From an uncultured Roseburia sp. (GTDB taxonomy: Bacteria > Bacillota > Clostridia > Lachnospirales > Lachnospiraceae), in assembly GCA_947647505.1 (NCBI GenBank), contig CANSKO010000008.1:62001-126000 (forward strand): a stretch of 64,000 bases of DNA, written 5' to 3'. The notes beneath the pieces are model-generated. The model ran no database searches, was not told the origin of the DNA, and saw only the letters and a list, made by a program, of their open reading frames with translations. This document shows, one piece after another, positions 1-7,768 of the stretch (positions are counted from its first letter, which is position 1; each line of letters begins with the position of its first letter). The translations under genes were made by a program, and so were the position numbers.

Positions 1-111
1 CAGACAGTCTATCGGATAAGCGTCATACTCATCCGGCAGATTCCTGCCTTTTTCCCGTTCCTTTTGTAAAATTTCCTGATACAGCTCCTGTAATGTCTTC
101 GTCTCATCCAT
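1..111 (-). CDS. N-terminal part of an unrecognised protein, cut by the window edge
   Basis: The first 37 codons are open to the left edge, starting MDETKTLQELYQEIL. The ATG at 109-111 has an AAAGGA ribosome binding site about 5 bases upstream. The visible part is charged and helical, with no signal peptide. It lies downstream of the symporter gene on the same strand after a 143-base gap, so it may be co-transcribed. Too little is visible to name a family. The gap between them (112-254) holds only a weak AT-rich inverted repeat near 225-250 (ACATATTTTATG...CAAAATATGC). Confidence 0.5.
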   Translation of the reverse strand, partial: MDETKTLQELYQEILQKEREKGRNLPDEYDAYPIDCL

Positions 112-254
112 ACGTTTCCTTTCACATATCCGCAAAATTTCTTTTGACAGACGGCATACCCTCTCCTGATAAGCGCATGCGCTGCGGATGTCTCTGTTCT
201 TTCTTATCTGTCAGTATGGACGAATTTCACATATTTTATGCCCCAAAATATGCG

Positions 255-1787
255 CTATTTTCCAAGCGCCGTTTTTTTGGAAACCTGCGTTTTCTCTTCA
301 TAGCACGCAAACGCTTCCTCCACGAGCTTCTGATCCATCTTTGGCGTAAAGAGGCTTACGACCGGCACAATGACAAGCCCTGCCAGCATCGCAATCACGC
401 CGCAGTTGATCGGCGACTGCATCCATTCCGGAAAGGAGCTTTTAAAGAAAATATTGGCAAGCATCAAAACGGAGCCAAACAGAAAACTCGCCCAGCACGC
501 CGCTTTCGTTACTCTTTTCGAATACAGCGCATACAGAAACGGAGCCAGAAACGCGCCGGCAAGCGCGCCCCACGATACGCCCATCAGCTGCGCGATAAAG
601 GTCACGGAGCTCTTGTACTGAATCAGCGCCAGAACAGAGGAAATCGCAATAAACACGACGATCAGAAACCGCATCGTAAGCACCTGCTTTTTCTCACTCA
701 TTTTCCGGAAGAACAGCTCTTTCAAAAAGTCGATCGTAAGCGTGGAGCTTGACGCCATGACAAGAGACGAAAGCGTGGACATGGACGCCGACAGCACAAG
801 GATCACGACCAGCGCGATCAGCATCGGCGAAAGCCCCGAAAGCATCGTTGGAATAATGGAGTCAAACCCATTTGCCGCCACGTCAATCTGATCGGAAAAA
901 AGCCGCCCAAAGCCGCCGAGAAAATAGCAGCCGCCCGATACAACCAGCGCAAATACGGTAGAAATGATCGTTCCTTTTTTGATGGACGCTTCATCTTTGA
1001 TCGCATAAAATTTCTGCACCATCTGCGGCAGGCCCCACGTTCCAAGCGACGTCAGAAGCACGACAAACAAAAGATTCAGCGGATCGGGGCCAAAAAACGA
1101 AGCAAACACCCCCGGCGTTGTGGCAACCGTCTCGTCCGTCACCTGCGCCAGTCCATCCAAAGCCGCCAGAAAACCGCCCTTGCTGCTGATTACGGCGGCA
1201 ATGACCGCTACAATGCCAACGAGCATAATCATGCCCTGAATAAAGTCATTGATCGCCGTCGCCATATAACCGCCGGCAATGACGTAAATCGCCGTCAGCG
1301 CCGCCATCAGGAGGATACAAACGGCATAATCAATCGCAAACGCCATCCCAAACAGCCTGGAAAGGCCGTTGTAAAGAGACGCCGTATATGGAATCAAAAA
1401 AATAAAAATAATAATCGAAGCGCCAATTTTAAGCCCCCTGCTGCCAAAACGCTCGCCAAAAAACTGCGGCATCGTCGCCGAATCCAGATGCTGCGTCATA
1501 ATGCGCGTCCGGCGTCCCAAAACCACCCATGCCAGAAGTGAACCGATGACCGCGTTTCCAATGCCCGCCCAGGTAGCCGAAACGCCAAATCTCCATCCAA
1601 ACTGTCCGGCATAGCCGACAAATACAACGGCGGAAAAATACGATGTGCCATATGCAAAAGCCGTCAGCCACGGCCCTACAGACCGTCCTCCTAAAACAAA
1701 TCCCTTCACATCCGTCGCATGCTTACGGCAGTACAGGCCGATGCCAATCAACACCGCAAAATAAACAATCAGTAAAATAAGTTTCAT
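255..1787 (-). CDS. Sodium:solute symporter (SSS family) permease
   Basis: 510 residues with about 13 hydrophobic segments, the size and layout of the sodium:solute symporter family (PutP/PanF/SglT type). The N-terminus starts directly with a membrane helix (MKLILLIVYFAVLIGIG) and is followed by the family's GGRSVGPW-type loop. A GGYMATAINDFIQG stretch near residue 173-185 matches the conserved region around helix 6. The protein should import a small organic solute with sodium. The substrate cannot be told from sequence; proline, pantothenate or another organic acid are all possible. The ATG follows a GGGAGG site, and a good promoter (TTGCAT-17-TATAAT) sits about 60 bases upstream. Confidence 0.88.
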   Translation of the reverse strand: MKLILLIVYFAVLIGIGLYCRKHATDVKGFVLGGRSVGPWLTAFAYGTSYFSAVVFVGYAGQFGWRFGVSATWAGIGNAVIGSLLAWVVLGRRTRIMTQHLDSATMPQFFGERFGSRGLKIGASIIIFIFLIPYTASLYNGLSRLFGMAFAIDYAVCILLMAALTAIYVIAGGYMATAINDFIQGMIMLVGIVAVIAAVISSKGGFLAALDGLAQVTDETVATTPGVFASFFGPDPLNLLFVVLLTSLGTWGLPQMVQKFYAIKDEASIKKGTIISTVFALVVSGGCYFLGGFGRLFSDQIDVAANGFDSIIPTMLSGLSPMLIALVVILVLSASMSTLSSLVMASSSTLTIDFLKELFFRKMSEKKQVLTMRFLIVVFIAISSVLALIQYKSSVTFIAQLMGVSWGALAGAFLAPFLYALYSKRVTKAACWASFLFGSVLMLANIFFKSSFPEWMQSPINCGVIAMLAGLVIVPVVSLFTPKMDQKLVEEAFACYEEKTQVSKKTALGK

Positions 1788-1830
1788 AACGTCCTCCCTT
1801 TGTCGCCTTCTTATTTAATACCATAAAGCT

Positions 1831-2053
1831 TTAAAGCGTTAAAGCGATTATAGCATACTGGTGGAGGATATGCAAATAAATTTTCTTCCAGCGGCATCCG
1901 ATAGCTGTCTCGGCAGAAAAAAGCGGTACGCCGCCTATAACGTACCGCCTGTCCTTAGAATTTTTTAGCTTGTTTTTAAACTGCTTTTTCTCCTGTGCGG
2001 TCAGATCCTTAAAATGCTTATAAAAACGGAATGTATAGATAAATTCATGGCCA
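1831..2053 (-). pseudogene. Remnant of a RelE/ParE-type toxin gene
   Basis: The reading frame contains a stretch at about 1957-2052 (FIYTFRFYKHFKDLT, then QEKKQFKNKLK) that resembles the start of RelE/ParE-type toxins. It has no usable start codon in frame at the junction with the antitoxin. After about 35 codons it turns into unrelated sequence, where an intact toxin would carry its core strands and catalytic residues. It directly follows the antitoxin-like frame, as expected for a toxin-antitoxin pair. I read it as an inactive deletion remnant. The family assignment rests on a short match. Confidence 0.5.
1847..1875 (-). promoter_or_regulatory. Sigma-A-type promoter for the symporter gene
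   Basis: Read on the minus strand: TTGCAT, 17 bases, then TATAAT preceded by TGC (extended -10). It ends about 60 bases before the symporter ATG. It lies inside the decayed toxin fragment, so it may have been created or exposed when that gene broke. Confidence 0.6.
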
Positions 2054-2281
2054 TCACTCTGCCTCCAATTTGTCAAACAAGGCATCCACGCTATCAAAGA
2101 CAGGCTGCTCCCCAGATGCGAGCTTCTCTTTTACATCATTGATCTCTTCCCGAAGCTCATCCAAGTATTTCTTAGGATAGACTGCTACTGACATAAGACA
2201 GATAGAGCCGTCTTTCTCGAAGATGTCCAGCTTGTCACCTTCTGACAGACCGAGCTTAACAATGATCTCTCTTGGTCTTGC
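2054..2281 (-). pseudogene. AbrB/MazE-type antitoxin remnant lacking its start
   Basis: 75 codons are open (RPREIIVKLGLSEGDKLDIFEKDG, given here as RPREIIVKLGLSEGDK then LDIFEKDG), ending in a TGA that overlaps the toxin-like frame. The swapped-hairpin style of the N-terminus (short strands, GDKLDIFEKDGSI) and the charged C-terminal helix fit small AbrB/SpoVT-like antitoxins. A stop codon (TAA at 2282-2284) stands just before the conserved part, and no ATG, GTG or TTG with a ribosome site lies at the right place. The first codons appear lost, so this is probably no longer expressed. Confidence 0.5.
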
Positions 2282-2341
2282 TTACAATATATTCCCTTTG
2301 GAGGATTTATGCAAGAAGGCGCAAAAAATTTACAGCCTTTT

Positions 2342-2476
2342 TCATAGCTTCAGTTTAAATAGCCAATTCAAAATATCGAATATATAACCTCTAAGCAAAA
2401 CGATTAAAATTATTAAAATAAATAAAACTGTTAAAATTTCAACAAAATGAGATGCTTCACTTTCTTCGCTTTCCAT
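2342..2476 (-). CDS. 44-residue single-span membrane peptide
   Basis: A short frame starting MESEESEASHFVEILTV. It has an acidic soluble head (about 10 residues), one long Ile/Leu/Val/Phe membrane segment (about residues 11-28), and a short tail ending in FKLKL. The start is well supported by GGAGGGGTG about 6 bases before the ATG. Codon use is very AT-rich, like the next gene upstream (2547-3161) and unlike the rest of the window. No family is recognised. An acidic head plus one helix could be a small regulatory or immunity-type peptide or a membrane toxin, but nothing decides this. Confidence 0.5.
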   Translation of the reverse strand: MESEESEASHFVEILTVLFILIILIVLLRGYIFDILNWLFKLKL

Positions 2477-2546
2477 CTTTACACCCCTCCTTAATCTTTA
2501 AATCATCTATAATATACGTATTTAAATATATTATATTTTTCATTAA

Positions 2547-3161
2547 TTAAACATTATTTAAAACTAAAACATTTCCAGCAATTAATTTATGTGCAAAATT
2601 ATAAAAAGGAAAAAATACTGCAGAAAACAAACATATAAACAATATTCTGGGAATCAACATTCTGATTAGATCAATAAATAAAACATTTTCACCCAACTTA
2701 TTGATATATAATTCCCATATAGGAAATAAGAGAGACACTAACACCACATAAAACTTTATATTATCTGATGCTATACTATCAATTCTCTGTTGCAATTGAT
2801 TGTTTAATTGTATAACATCATAACTTTTAAACTTCTTTTTTTTATAATATTTTTTTAAAATTTTAACTCGTATATCTTGGATTTTATTCCGTGATTCTAT
2901 CGTTTTTTTATCTAATCTATATAATAATACAAATAATAAAACGCTTAAAGCTACGCAAACATACGAAAGCCAATACAGTGTTTCTTTAAAAGCAAAATAG
3001 TACACTAAAAATACCACTGTTAATACCATCACACAAAACAAAGAAAACAGTGAAACAAAATATATCCTTTTGTATTTTTTATAGACCAGTTTATAGACTC
3101 CCATATTTCTTTTTGCAAACAATACTACATTATTTACATCTATATATGTTATAATTTTCAT
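2547..3161 (-). CDS. Unrecognised AT-rich membrane protein, 204 residues
   Basis: About four hydrophobic segments are visible, at residues 33-55, 62-82, 140-155 and 165-190. A lysine-rich, probably coiled cytoplasmic loop (KKTIESRNKIQDIRVKILKK, then YYKKKKFKSYD) separates the pairs. Base composition is far more AT-rich than the neighbours, which suggests recent transfer. The first ATG (3161) has no clear ribosome site; an internal ATG at codon 20 (GVYKLVYKKYK) is an alternative. It precedes the 44-residue peptide on the same strand with a 70-base gap, so the two may form a unit. No function can be assigned. Confidence 0.6.
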   Translation of the reverse strand: MKIITYIDVNNVVLFAKRNMGVYKLVYKKYKRIYFVSLFSLFCVMVLTVVFLVYYFAFKETLYWLSYVCVALSVLLFVLLYRLDKKTIESRNKIQDIRVKILKKYYKKKKFKSYDVIQLNNQLQQRIDSIASDNIKFYVVLVSLLFPIWELYINKLGENVLFIDLIRMLIPRILFICLFSAVFFPFYNFAHKLIAGNVLVLNNV

Positions 3162-3267
3162 ATTTTCACTAAAACATTCAACTATCTAAAGCAAGCAGAA
3201 AAATACATATTAAATATAGCATTTATTAAATTCTTCATATGTCAAAAATTGTCGAAATATCTCAAAA

Positions 3268-3312
3268 TAAAAATGAAGCGTATCACCCCTTCAGATGATA
3301 CGCTCCATTTTT
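3268..3312 (-). terminator. Rho-independent terminator after the broken Xre gene
   Basis: On the minus strand GAGCGTATCA and TGATACGCTTC form a 10-base-pair stem around a 10-base loop, followed by ATTTTTATTTT. It lies just past the stop of the Xre remnant. Confidence 0.7.
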
Positions 3313-3755
3313 TTATTTCTGCTCTTTCCGCCGCGTCCAAACGCCCGCCAGAATATCCTTTAAAACAAGAAATGCGTCCAGTTCCCCATAACCATACTGT
3401 TTTTCCAGATCTTCCAGCATCCCGTTTAATTTTTCCACATAGGCCTGTACCCCCACTTCGTTTTGATAGGCGGCAAGAATCGGATATTTTTTGCTCCATG
3501 CCTCTGTCCAGTTTACTTTTTCACAAACGACATCGTTTGTCCGGTCGATGATCTTTTGCATTTCTTTCACATCCATGTCAAATGCAACCAGTCCATACAT
3601 GCGGACAAGCGTTTTGGACTGGCGAATGTCGGGCAGCGTTTCATCCAGCTCCCATTTCGAGATCGTCTGTCTAAAATCTACCAACAGGAGTTTCCTTTTT
3701 TGCCCGTTTTGTTAACATAGGAAAGCGCTGCGGCTCCTCTTCCTGTTTTTCTCAT
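3313..3755 (-). pseudogene. Xre-family regulator with destroyed DNA-binding N-terminus
   Basis: The frame 3313-3684 begins inside a helix-turn-helix: RQTISKWELDETLPDIRQ is the recognition helix and following turn of Xre/Cro regulators, normally found 30-45 residues into the protein. The rest (LVRMYG..., then a helical C-terminus ending GVWTRRKEQK) is intact. An old start is still visible at 3755 (ATG with AGGAGG 8 bases upstream), but that frame reads only 25 codons of lysine/alanine-rich sequence to a stop. A deletion or frameshift removed helices 1-2. A TTG at 3684 could start a truncated product without DNA binding. Confidence 0.65.
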
Positions 3756-3862
3756 CCTCTTTTCCTCCTGTCTTTTCTGTAGTTCGATTTCAGCATAACG
3801 CAGCAATCTCCAAACGATCTCTAAAACGCATACTTTTCTTCCAGATTGTAAGAGAAGTCAGA

Positions 3863-3891
3863 TTGACATTCCTCTATCAGAGGGCTATAAT
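3863..3891 (+). promoter_or_regulatory. Perfect-consensus promoter of blaI-blaR1
   Basis: TTGACA (3863-3868), exactly 17 bases, then TATAAT (3886-3891). The spacer carries a small dyad, CCTCT-ATC-AGAGG (3871-3883). The BlaI operator begins 4 bases after the -10, so a bound repressor would sit on the transcription start. Confidence 0.85.
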
Positions 3892-3895
3892 TTAT

Positions 3896-3905
3896 TACAT
3901 ATGTA
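3896..3905 (+). promoter_or_regulatory. BlaI/MecI-type operator in front of blaI
   Basis: TACATATGTA is a perfect palindrome of the TACA-NN-TGTA form bound by BlaI/MecI repressors, located between the -10 box and the blaI start. It predicts autorepression. The same motif recurs at 7622 and 7668. Confidence 0.75.
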
Positions 3906-3924
3906 AGAATCGGAGGCCTGAATC

Positions 3925-4311
3925 ATGAAAGCATTGCCCAAAATTTCAGAAGCGGAATATGAAATCATGAAAATCGTATGGAAGCACGCGCCCGTCAGCA
4001 CTACGGAAATCACAGAACAGCTCACAAAGACGACCGCATGGAATCCCAAAACCATCCAGACTTTAATCCGGCGCCTTGTAACGAAAGGCGCGCTTTCCTA
4101 TGAAAAACAGGGCCGTGTATTCGTATACGCGCCCAAAATTGCGCAGGGGGAATACGTTGGGGAAAAAAGCCTTTCCTTTCTGGAACGTTACTACGACGGC
4201 AAGATGGCGAACATGCTCTCCGCCTATCTGGAACACGATCCGCTGTCGGAATCTGAATTGGACGCCCTGCGCGCGCTTCTCTCCACAAAATCCAAAGATA
4301 AGGAGGCATGA
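3925..4311 (+). CDS. blaI: BlaI/MecI/CopY-family transcriptional repressor
   Basis: 128 residues, the normal length for the family. The N-terminal winged helix is clear: LPKISEAEYEIMKIVWKHAP, then TTEITEQL, then the recognition part WNPKTIQTLIRRLVTKGAL, and a wing with YEKQGRVFVYAP. The C-terminal half (residues 75-128) is the helical dimerisation region that BlaR1-type proteases cut in the family. It is expected to bind the TACA-NN-TGTA sites at 3896, 7622 and 7668 and to be released when BlaR1 senses a beta-lactam. GGAGG lies 8 bases before the ATG. Its stop is 2 bases before the blaR1 ATG. Confidence 0.93.
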   Translation: MKALPKISEAEYEIMKIVWKHAPVSTTEITEQLTKTTAWNPKTIQTLIRRLVTKGALSYEKQGRVFVYAPKIAQGEYVGEKSLSFLERYYDGKMANMLSAYLEHDPLSESELDALRALLSTKSKDKEA

Positions 4312-4313
4312 GC

Positions 4314-6164
4314 ATGGCTGCGTTTGGCATACATTTTTTTCTGAGCAACCTTCTTCTCTCCCTCCTGATGGCGCTCTTTCTTTTTCTCAAACGGACGCTG
4401 CGGCCGTATCTGACCGCCCGGATGCAGTTTCGCCTGTGGTATCTTTTCTCCGGCCTTTTTGCCGCTCCGTTTCTTTCGTTTTCTCCGCCTGTCGTTTCGC
4501 AGATTTTTGCATGGTCGGACAAGCTCACGCGCACATTTTTACCGACGCGCCATATCCCGTCCTCTTTTGCTGCCGCAGAAAACGCGTCCGCCATAGACTG
4601 CATACGCGACTATGCCATTTCAATCAACGGCAAAACGCCGTCCATCTTCGGTTTTCTCCTGTGCGCCCTGTGGCTGGCCGGCGTTGCCGCAGCGCTGCTT
4701 TTGACCATTCGCGCCCACATCCGTTTTCATGTTGTCAGACAAACGGCCCTGCCTCTGCAAAACAGAGACATCCGCGCTCTGTACGACGCATGCCTAGCAG
4801 AACTTGGCATTCAGCGGACGATTCCCCTCTACAGCACGGCATTTTTAAAATCCCCCATCCTGACGGGATTGTTTCGCCCCCGCATCTATCTGCCCATCCA
4901 TCTGATCTCAAACGTTTGCAGGACAGGGCCAGGCACGCGCCCAACCCCTGCAAAAGAGCTGCGCCCCATCCGATACATATTGCTGCATGAATTGCAGCAT
5001 TACCGGCACAAAGACGCCTTCTCTAGCGGCCTGATGCATCTGCTTGCCATTGCATACTGGCACAACCCGCTCATCTGGCATGCGCTGCGGGAAATGCAGA
5101 CCGACAGGGAAATCGCCTGCGACGCTTCCGTCCTGCATCTTCTGGAAGAAAACGAATACGAGGCATACGGCGACGCATTGTTATATTTTGCCAAAACAGT
5201 CTCGCGGGCCCCGTTTCCTTTTGCCGCCGCCGCGGCGGGAAGTCTGCGGCAGTTAAAAAAACGCATGCTCCATATTGCCGCTTACAAAAAGCCATCTGCC
5301 ATAAAAATTTCAACCGGCCTTTTTGCTTTTTTTGCATGCGCTATCCTGTTCCTGCCGCTCGCTTTCATGTTGTCCAGGAAGACTTCTGCGCCAGACCGAT
5401 ATGCCTTCTCCGCGTCTGCAAAAAACATCTCCCTGCTGCCGCAAAATGATTCGAACAGCCTGTCCACATATTTTAACGGATATGAAGGAAGCTTCGTTCT
5501 TTATGATTCCAAACGCGACGCATGGACCATTTACAACATAGACGCCGCTGCGTTAAGAACGGCGCCCGAATCCACTTACAAAATATACGATGCGTTGTTT
5601 GGTCTGGAAGAGGGCGTGATCACGCCCGGGCATTCTTTTATGGCGTGGGACGGCGTCCCCTGTCCGTTTGATGCATGGAATGCCGATCAGACGCTGCCAT
5701 CGGCCATGCGCGATTCCGTCAACTGGTATTTTGAAAAAATAGACGAAAAAATTGGAGCATCCACCATAAAACGCCGCATTCAGCAGATCGGATACGGAAA
5801 TGAAAGCCCAACGGACGACGCCTTCTACTGGATGCAGTCTGATCTGAAAATTTCTCCCATCGAGCAGGTCCTGCTTTTAGCAAGGCTTTACGACAATCGC
5901 CTGGACTGCTCGCCAGAGCACATACAGGCGGTAAAAGATTCCCTTTACCTTTCTTCTTCCGGCACGATGCGGCTCTATGGAAAAACCGGAACGGGACGCA
6001 TTGACGGGCGGGATGTAAACGGATGGTTTGTCGGCTATACGGAGGATCCGGAACAAACACATTTCTTCGCCGTCAACATACAAAGCAATGCGAATGCAAC
6101 CGGAAGCCGGGCGGCAAACATCGCATTGTCCATTTTATCCGATCTGCATCTGTGGACGCTATAG
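4314..6164 (+). CDS. blaR1: BlaR1-type beta-lactam sensor/signal-transducing metalloprotease
   Basis: 616 residues from the ATG at 4314, preferred over 4308 because GGAGG is then 7 bases away. Order: membrane helices near 5-25, 40-58 and 112-135; an M56 zinc-protease domain with HELQH at about 225-229 and a downstream REMQTDREIACD glutamate ligand; a fourth helix near 330-352; and an extracellular penicillin-binding domain. That domain has the class D-like serine motif STYK (about 421-424), SVN, and KTGTG near the C-terminus. All sensor and protease residues are present, so it should be functional. A beta-lactam would acylate the serine, activate the protease and inactivate BlaI. No beta-lactamase gene lies nearby. 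Confidence 0.93.
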   Translation: MAAFGIHFFLSNLLLSLLMALFLFLKRTLRPYLTARMQFRLWYLFSGLFAAPFLSFSPPVVSQIFAWSDKLTRTFLPTRHIPSSFAAAENASAIDCIRDYAISINGKTPSIFGFLLCALWLAGVAAALLLTIRAHIRFHVVRQTALPLQNRDIRALYDACLAELGIQRTIPLYSTAFLKSPILTGLFRPRIYLPIHLISNVCRTGPGTRPTPAKELRPIRYILLHELQHYRHKDAFSSGLMHLLAIAYWHNPLIWHALREMQTDREIACDASVLHLLEENEYEAYGDALLYFAKTVSRAPFPFAAAAAGSLRQLKKRMLHIAAYKKPSAIKISTGLFAFFACAILFLPLAFMLSRKTSAPDRYAFSASAKNISLLPQNDSNSLSTYFNGYEGSFVLYDSKRDAWTIYNIDAAALRTAPESTYKIYDALFGLEEGVITPGHSFMAWDGVPCPFDAWNADQTLPSAMRDSVNWYFEKIDEKIGASTIKRRIQQIGYGNESPTDDAFYWMQSDLKISPIEQVLLLARLYDNRLDCSPEHIQAVKDSLYLSSSGTMRLYGKTGTGRIDGRDVNGWFVGYTEDPEQTHFFAVNIQSNANATGSRAANIALSILSDLHLWTL

Positions 6165-6200
6165 CCTGCCCGTTTCCAATGCTGCGGCATGCTGCATCCC

Positions 6201-7544
6201 TTATAACGCGAAAGCGTCTCGTTCTTTTCCCTGAACGGAAAGGCGAGCGCCTTCGTTCCTTCCATAGATTTCTTCCCATTTTTCTTTTGTCAGGCGATCC
6301 GTATGCCACCATGCATCGTACGTTTCCGCTCCATTTTCTGACCCGTCTGTACAGTTGGACACATATTGAAAACCGCCGTCTGGCAAGGGGCGGATCACCG
6401 TCCTGTGCATCCACGCTTTCGACGTATGCTCCTGCGGATATACGGCATGGACGAAAAGCGTAATCGTCCCATCCGGATTATACGCGTAACGCACGGTTTC
6501 CGGATAGGGAATGTCCGGGTATTCCGCTTCCTGAAAGCCCCGCGGACGATATACATAAGCCGCATCTTCTCTGCTGTATTCCGTTTTTGACCGAAGCGTT
6601 TTCCGGTCAATCTGAAAATATGTCTGTATCACACGTTCAAATACTTCCTCCGGAATGGAATACACGGCTCCAACGCCCAGATTTTCATCTGCGGCATAAG
6701 GCACGGGCTGTTTGAAAACAAGCGGATACAGCCTGTCAAACAGATCGTAAAAATCCAGCTCCCCAAAGTCCGCTTCACTCCATTCAGAAAGAAACAGATT
6801 ATTCTGACTGTAACCAACGGGCAGTATATACTTCCGGTTTTGCTCCCGACAGGCTTCTTCCAGCGGCAGCACGCGAAATGCGGCATATTCCGTCGTATCG
6901 CTTAACGTAAGCACATAATTTTCCTTCGACCTGTAACTTCCTTCCAGCATCAGATATCCTTCCTCCGTATACCGAAATACGTCCGCCGGATAGCGCGCCG
7001 TGCTTTTATTCAAAAGCGCTCCGTCTGCGTCAAACTCATAGCTTCCCCGTTCAACCGTCACAGTTTTGTCTGTCAGTTCCAGATCATACGTGAAAAAGCC
7101 TCCGGTATATGTAACTTCCACGATTGTCAGCTCGTTTCGCGCCGCGCCATCATCGTCTGGCAGGACCGCAGACGGAGGCGTTACAGAATCTGCCGCCCTG
7201 CAAAATTCTAAAACGCGTTCCGCTTTTGTCATATTCACCTGATTTTTACTGTCAACCGCCACATAGCCATGCTCCCCAAGCCGCTCCACGATGCGCCGCA
7301 CGGCTTCCGGCATGCCAACCGTCCCGGTTTCGGCTGCCCGATGATAAAGATCCTGACAGCATTCCGCAATCTTTTGCGCTTCGATCGAACATTCCCCGGA
7401 AGGCGCAGCGCCATCCGGCGCATCCGATGCGTCTGACGCTGTAAAAGATTCCGTCTGCGGCCTGCTGCGACAGCCCGTCAGGGCGATAGCCAGCATGCAG
7501 ACCAGCAGAAGCAAATGCGTTTTTCTTATTTTGACACAGGTCAT
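6201..7544 (-). CDS. Secreted lipoprotein under probable BlaI control
   Basis: 447 residues. The N-terminus is a lipoprotein signal: MTCVKIRKTH, a hydrophobic run, then LTGC with the lipidated cysteine at residue 25. A Ser/Asp-rich linker follows, then a mature part rich in beta strands (for example FFTYDLELTDKTVTVERG and YAYNPDGTITLFVHAVYP). I do not recognise a named domain. It is convergent with blaR1 (36 bases apart) and divergent from the recombinase gene. Two BlaI-type operators lie upstream of it, so it is probably induced by cell-wall antibiotics. It could be a wall-binding or accessory resistance protein, but this is inference from context only. Confidence 0.75.
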   Translation of the reverse strand: MTCVKIRKTHLLLLVCMLAIALTGCRSRPQTESFTASDASDAPDGAAPSGECSIEAQKIAECCQDLYHRAAETGTVGMPEAVRRIVERLGEHGYVAVDSKNQVNMTKAERVLEFCRAADSVTPPSAVLPDDDGAARNELTIVEVTYTGGFFTYDLELTDKTVTVERGSYEFDADGALLNKSTARYPADVFRYTEEGYLMLEGSYRSKENYVLTLSDTTEYAAFRVLPLEEACREQNRKYILPVGYSQNNLFLSEWSEADFGELDFYDLFDRLYPLVFKQPVPYAADENLGVGAVYSIPEEVFERVIQTYFQIDRKTLRSKTEYSREDAAYVYRPRGFQEAEYPDIPYPETVRYAYNPDGTITLFVHAVYPQEHTSKAWMHRTVIRPLPDGGFQYVSNCTDGSENGAETYDAWWHTDRLTKEKWEEIYGRNEGARLSVQGKERDAFAL

Positions 7545-7564
7545 ACTCCATTCTCCCTTCTTTT

Positions 7565-7608
7565 CAAACAGGCGTTTTAGAATCTGTATCCTATAAAACG
7601 TCTGTTTG
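7565..7608. repeat. 15-base-pair inverted repeat in the lipoprotein leader
   Basis: CAAACAGGCGTTTTA (7565-7579) and TAAAACGTCTGTTTG (7594-7608) are inverted copies with one G/U-compatible mismatch and a 14-base loop. It lies between the BlaI operators and the lipoprotein start and has no T-run, so it is not a terminator. It could be an mRNA leader hairpin, or a two-arm recombinase binding site given the adjacent recombinase gene. Confidence 0.55.
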
Positions 7609-7621
7609 AGGAACCTTTTCT

Positions 7622-7631
7622 TACATTTGTA
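7622..7631. promoter_or_regulatory. BlaI/MecI-type operator 1 in the divergent intergenic region
   Basis: TACATTTGTA, form TACA-NN-TGTA. It overlaps the putative -35 box of the recombinase promoter (7627-7632). Confidence 0.65.
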
Positions 7632-7656
7632 GGATTTTAAAATAAAAAAATATCAT
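7627..7656 (+). promoter_or_regulatory. Putative promoter of the recombinase gene
   Basis: TTGTAG (7627-7632), 18 bases of A/T, then TATCAT (7651-7656). One BlaI-type operator covers the -35 and the second begins 11 bases after the -10, the arrangement expected for repression. The boxes are only moderate matches. Confidence 0.4.
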
Positions 7657-7667
7657 TTTTATAAGAT

Positions 7668-7677
7668 TACAACTGTA
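7668..7677. promoter_or_regulatory. BlaI/MecI-type operator 2 in the divergent intergenic region
   Basis: TACAACTGTA, form TACA-NN-TGTA, with flanks ATT and AGA similar to those of the blaI operator. It is centred 46 bases from operator 1, between the lipoprotein and recombinase genes. Confidence 0.65.
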
Positions 7678-7768
7678 AGATATTTTTGTCAAGTAAAACA
7701 AGATGGTAAAATTTCAAAAATGCATGTACGATGGAATCGGAAAAATTTCAGACAAAGGAGATCGCATC

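Noticed and set aside
4100-4990. 296-codon plus-strand frame overlapping blaI and blaR1
   Set aside because: Out of frame with two intact genes that have clear motifs; composition is typical of a frame shadow.
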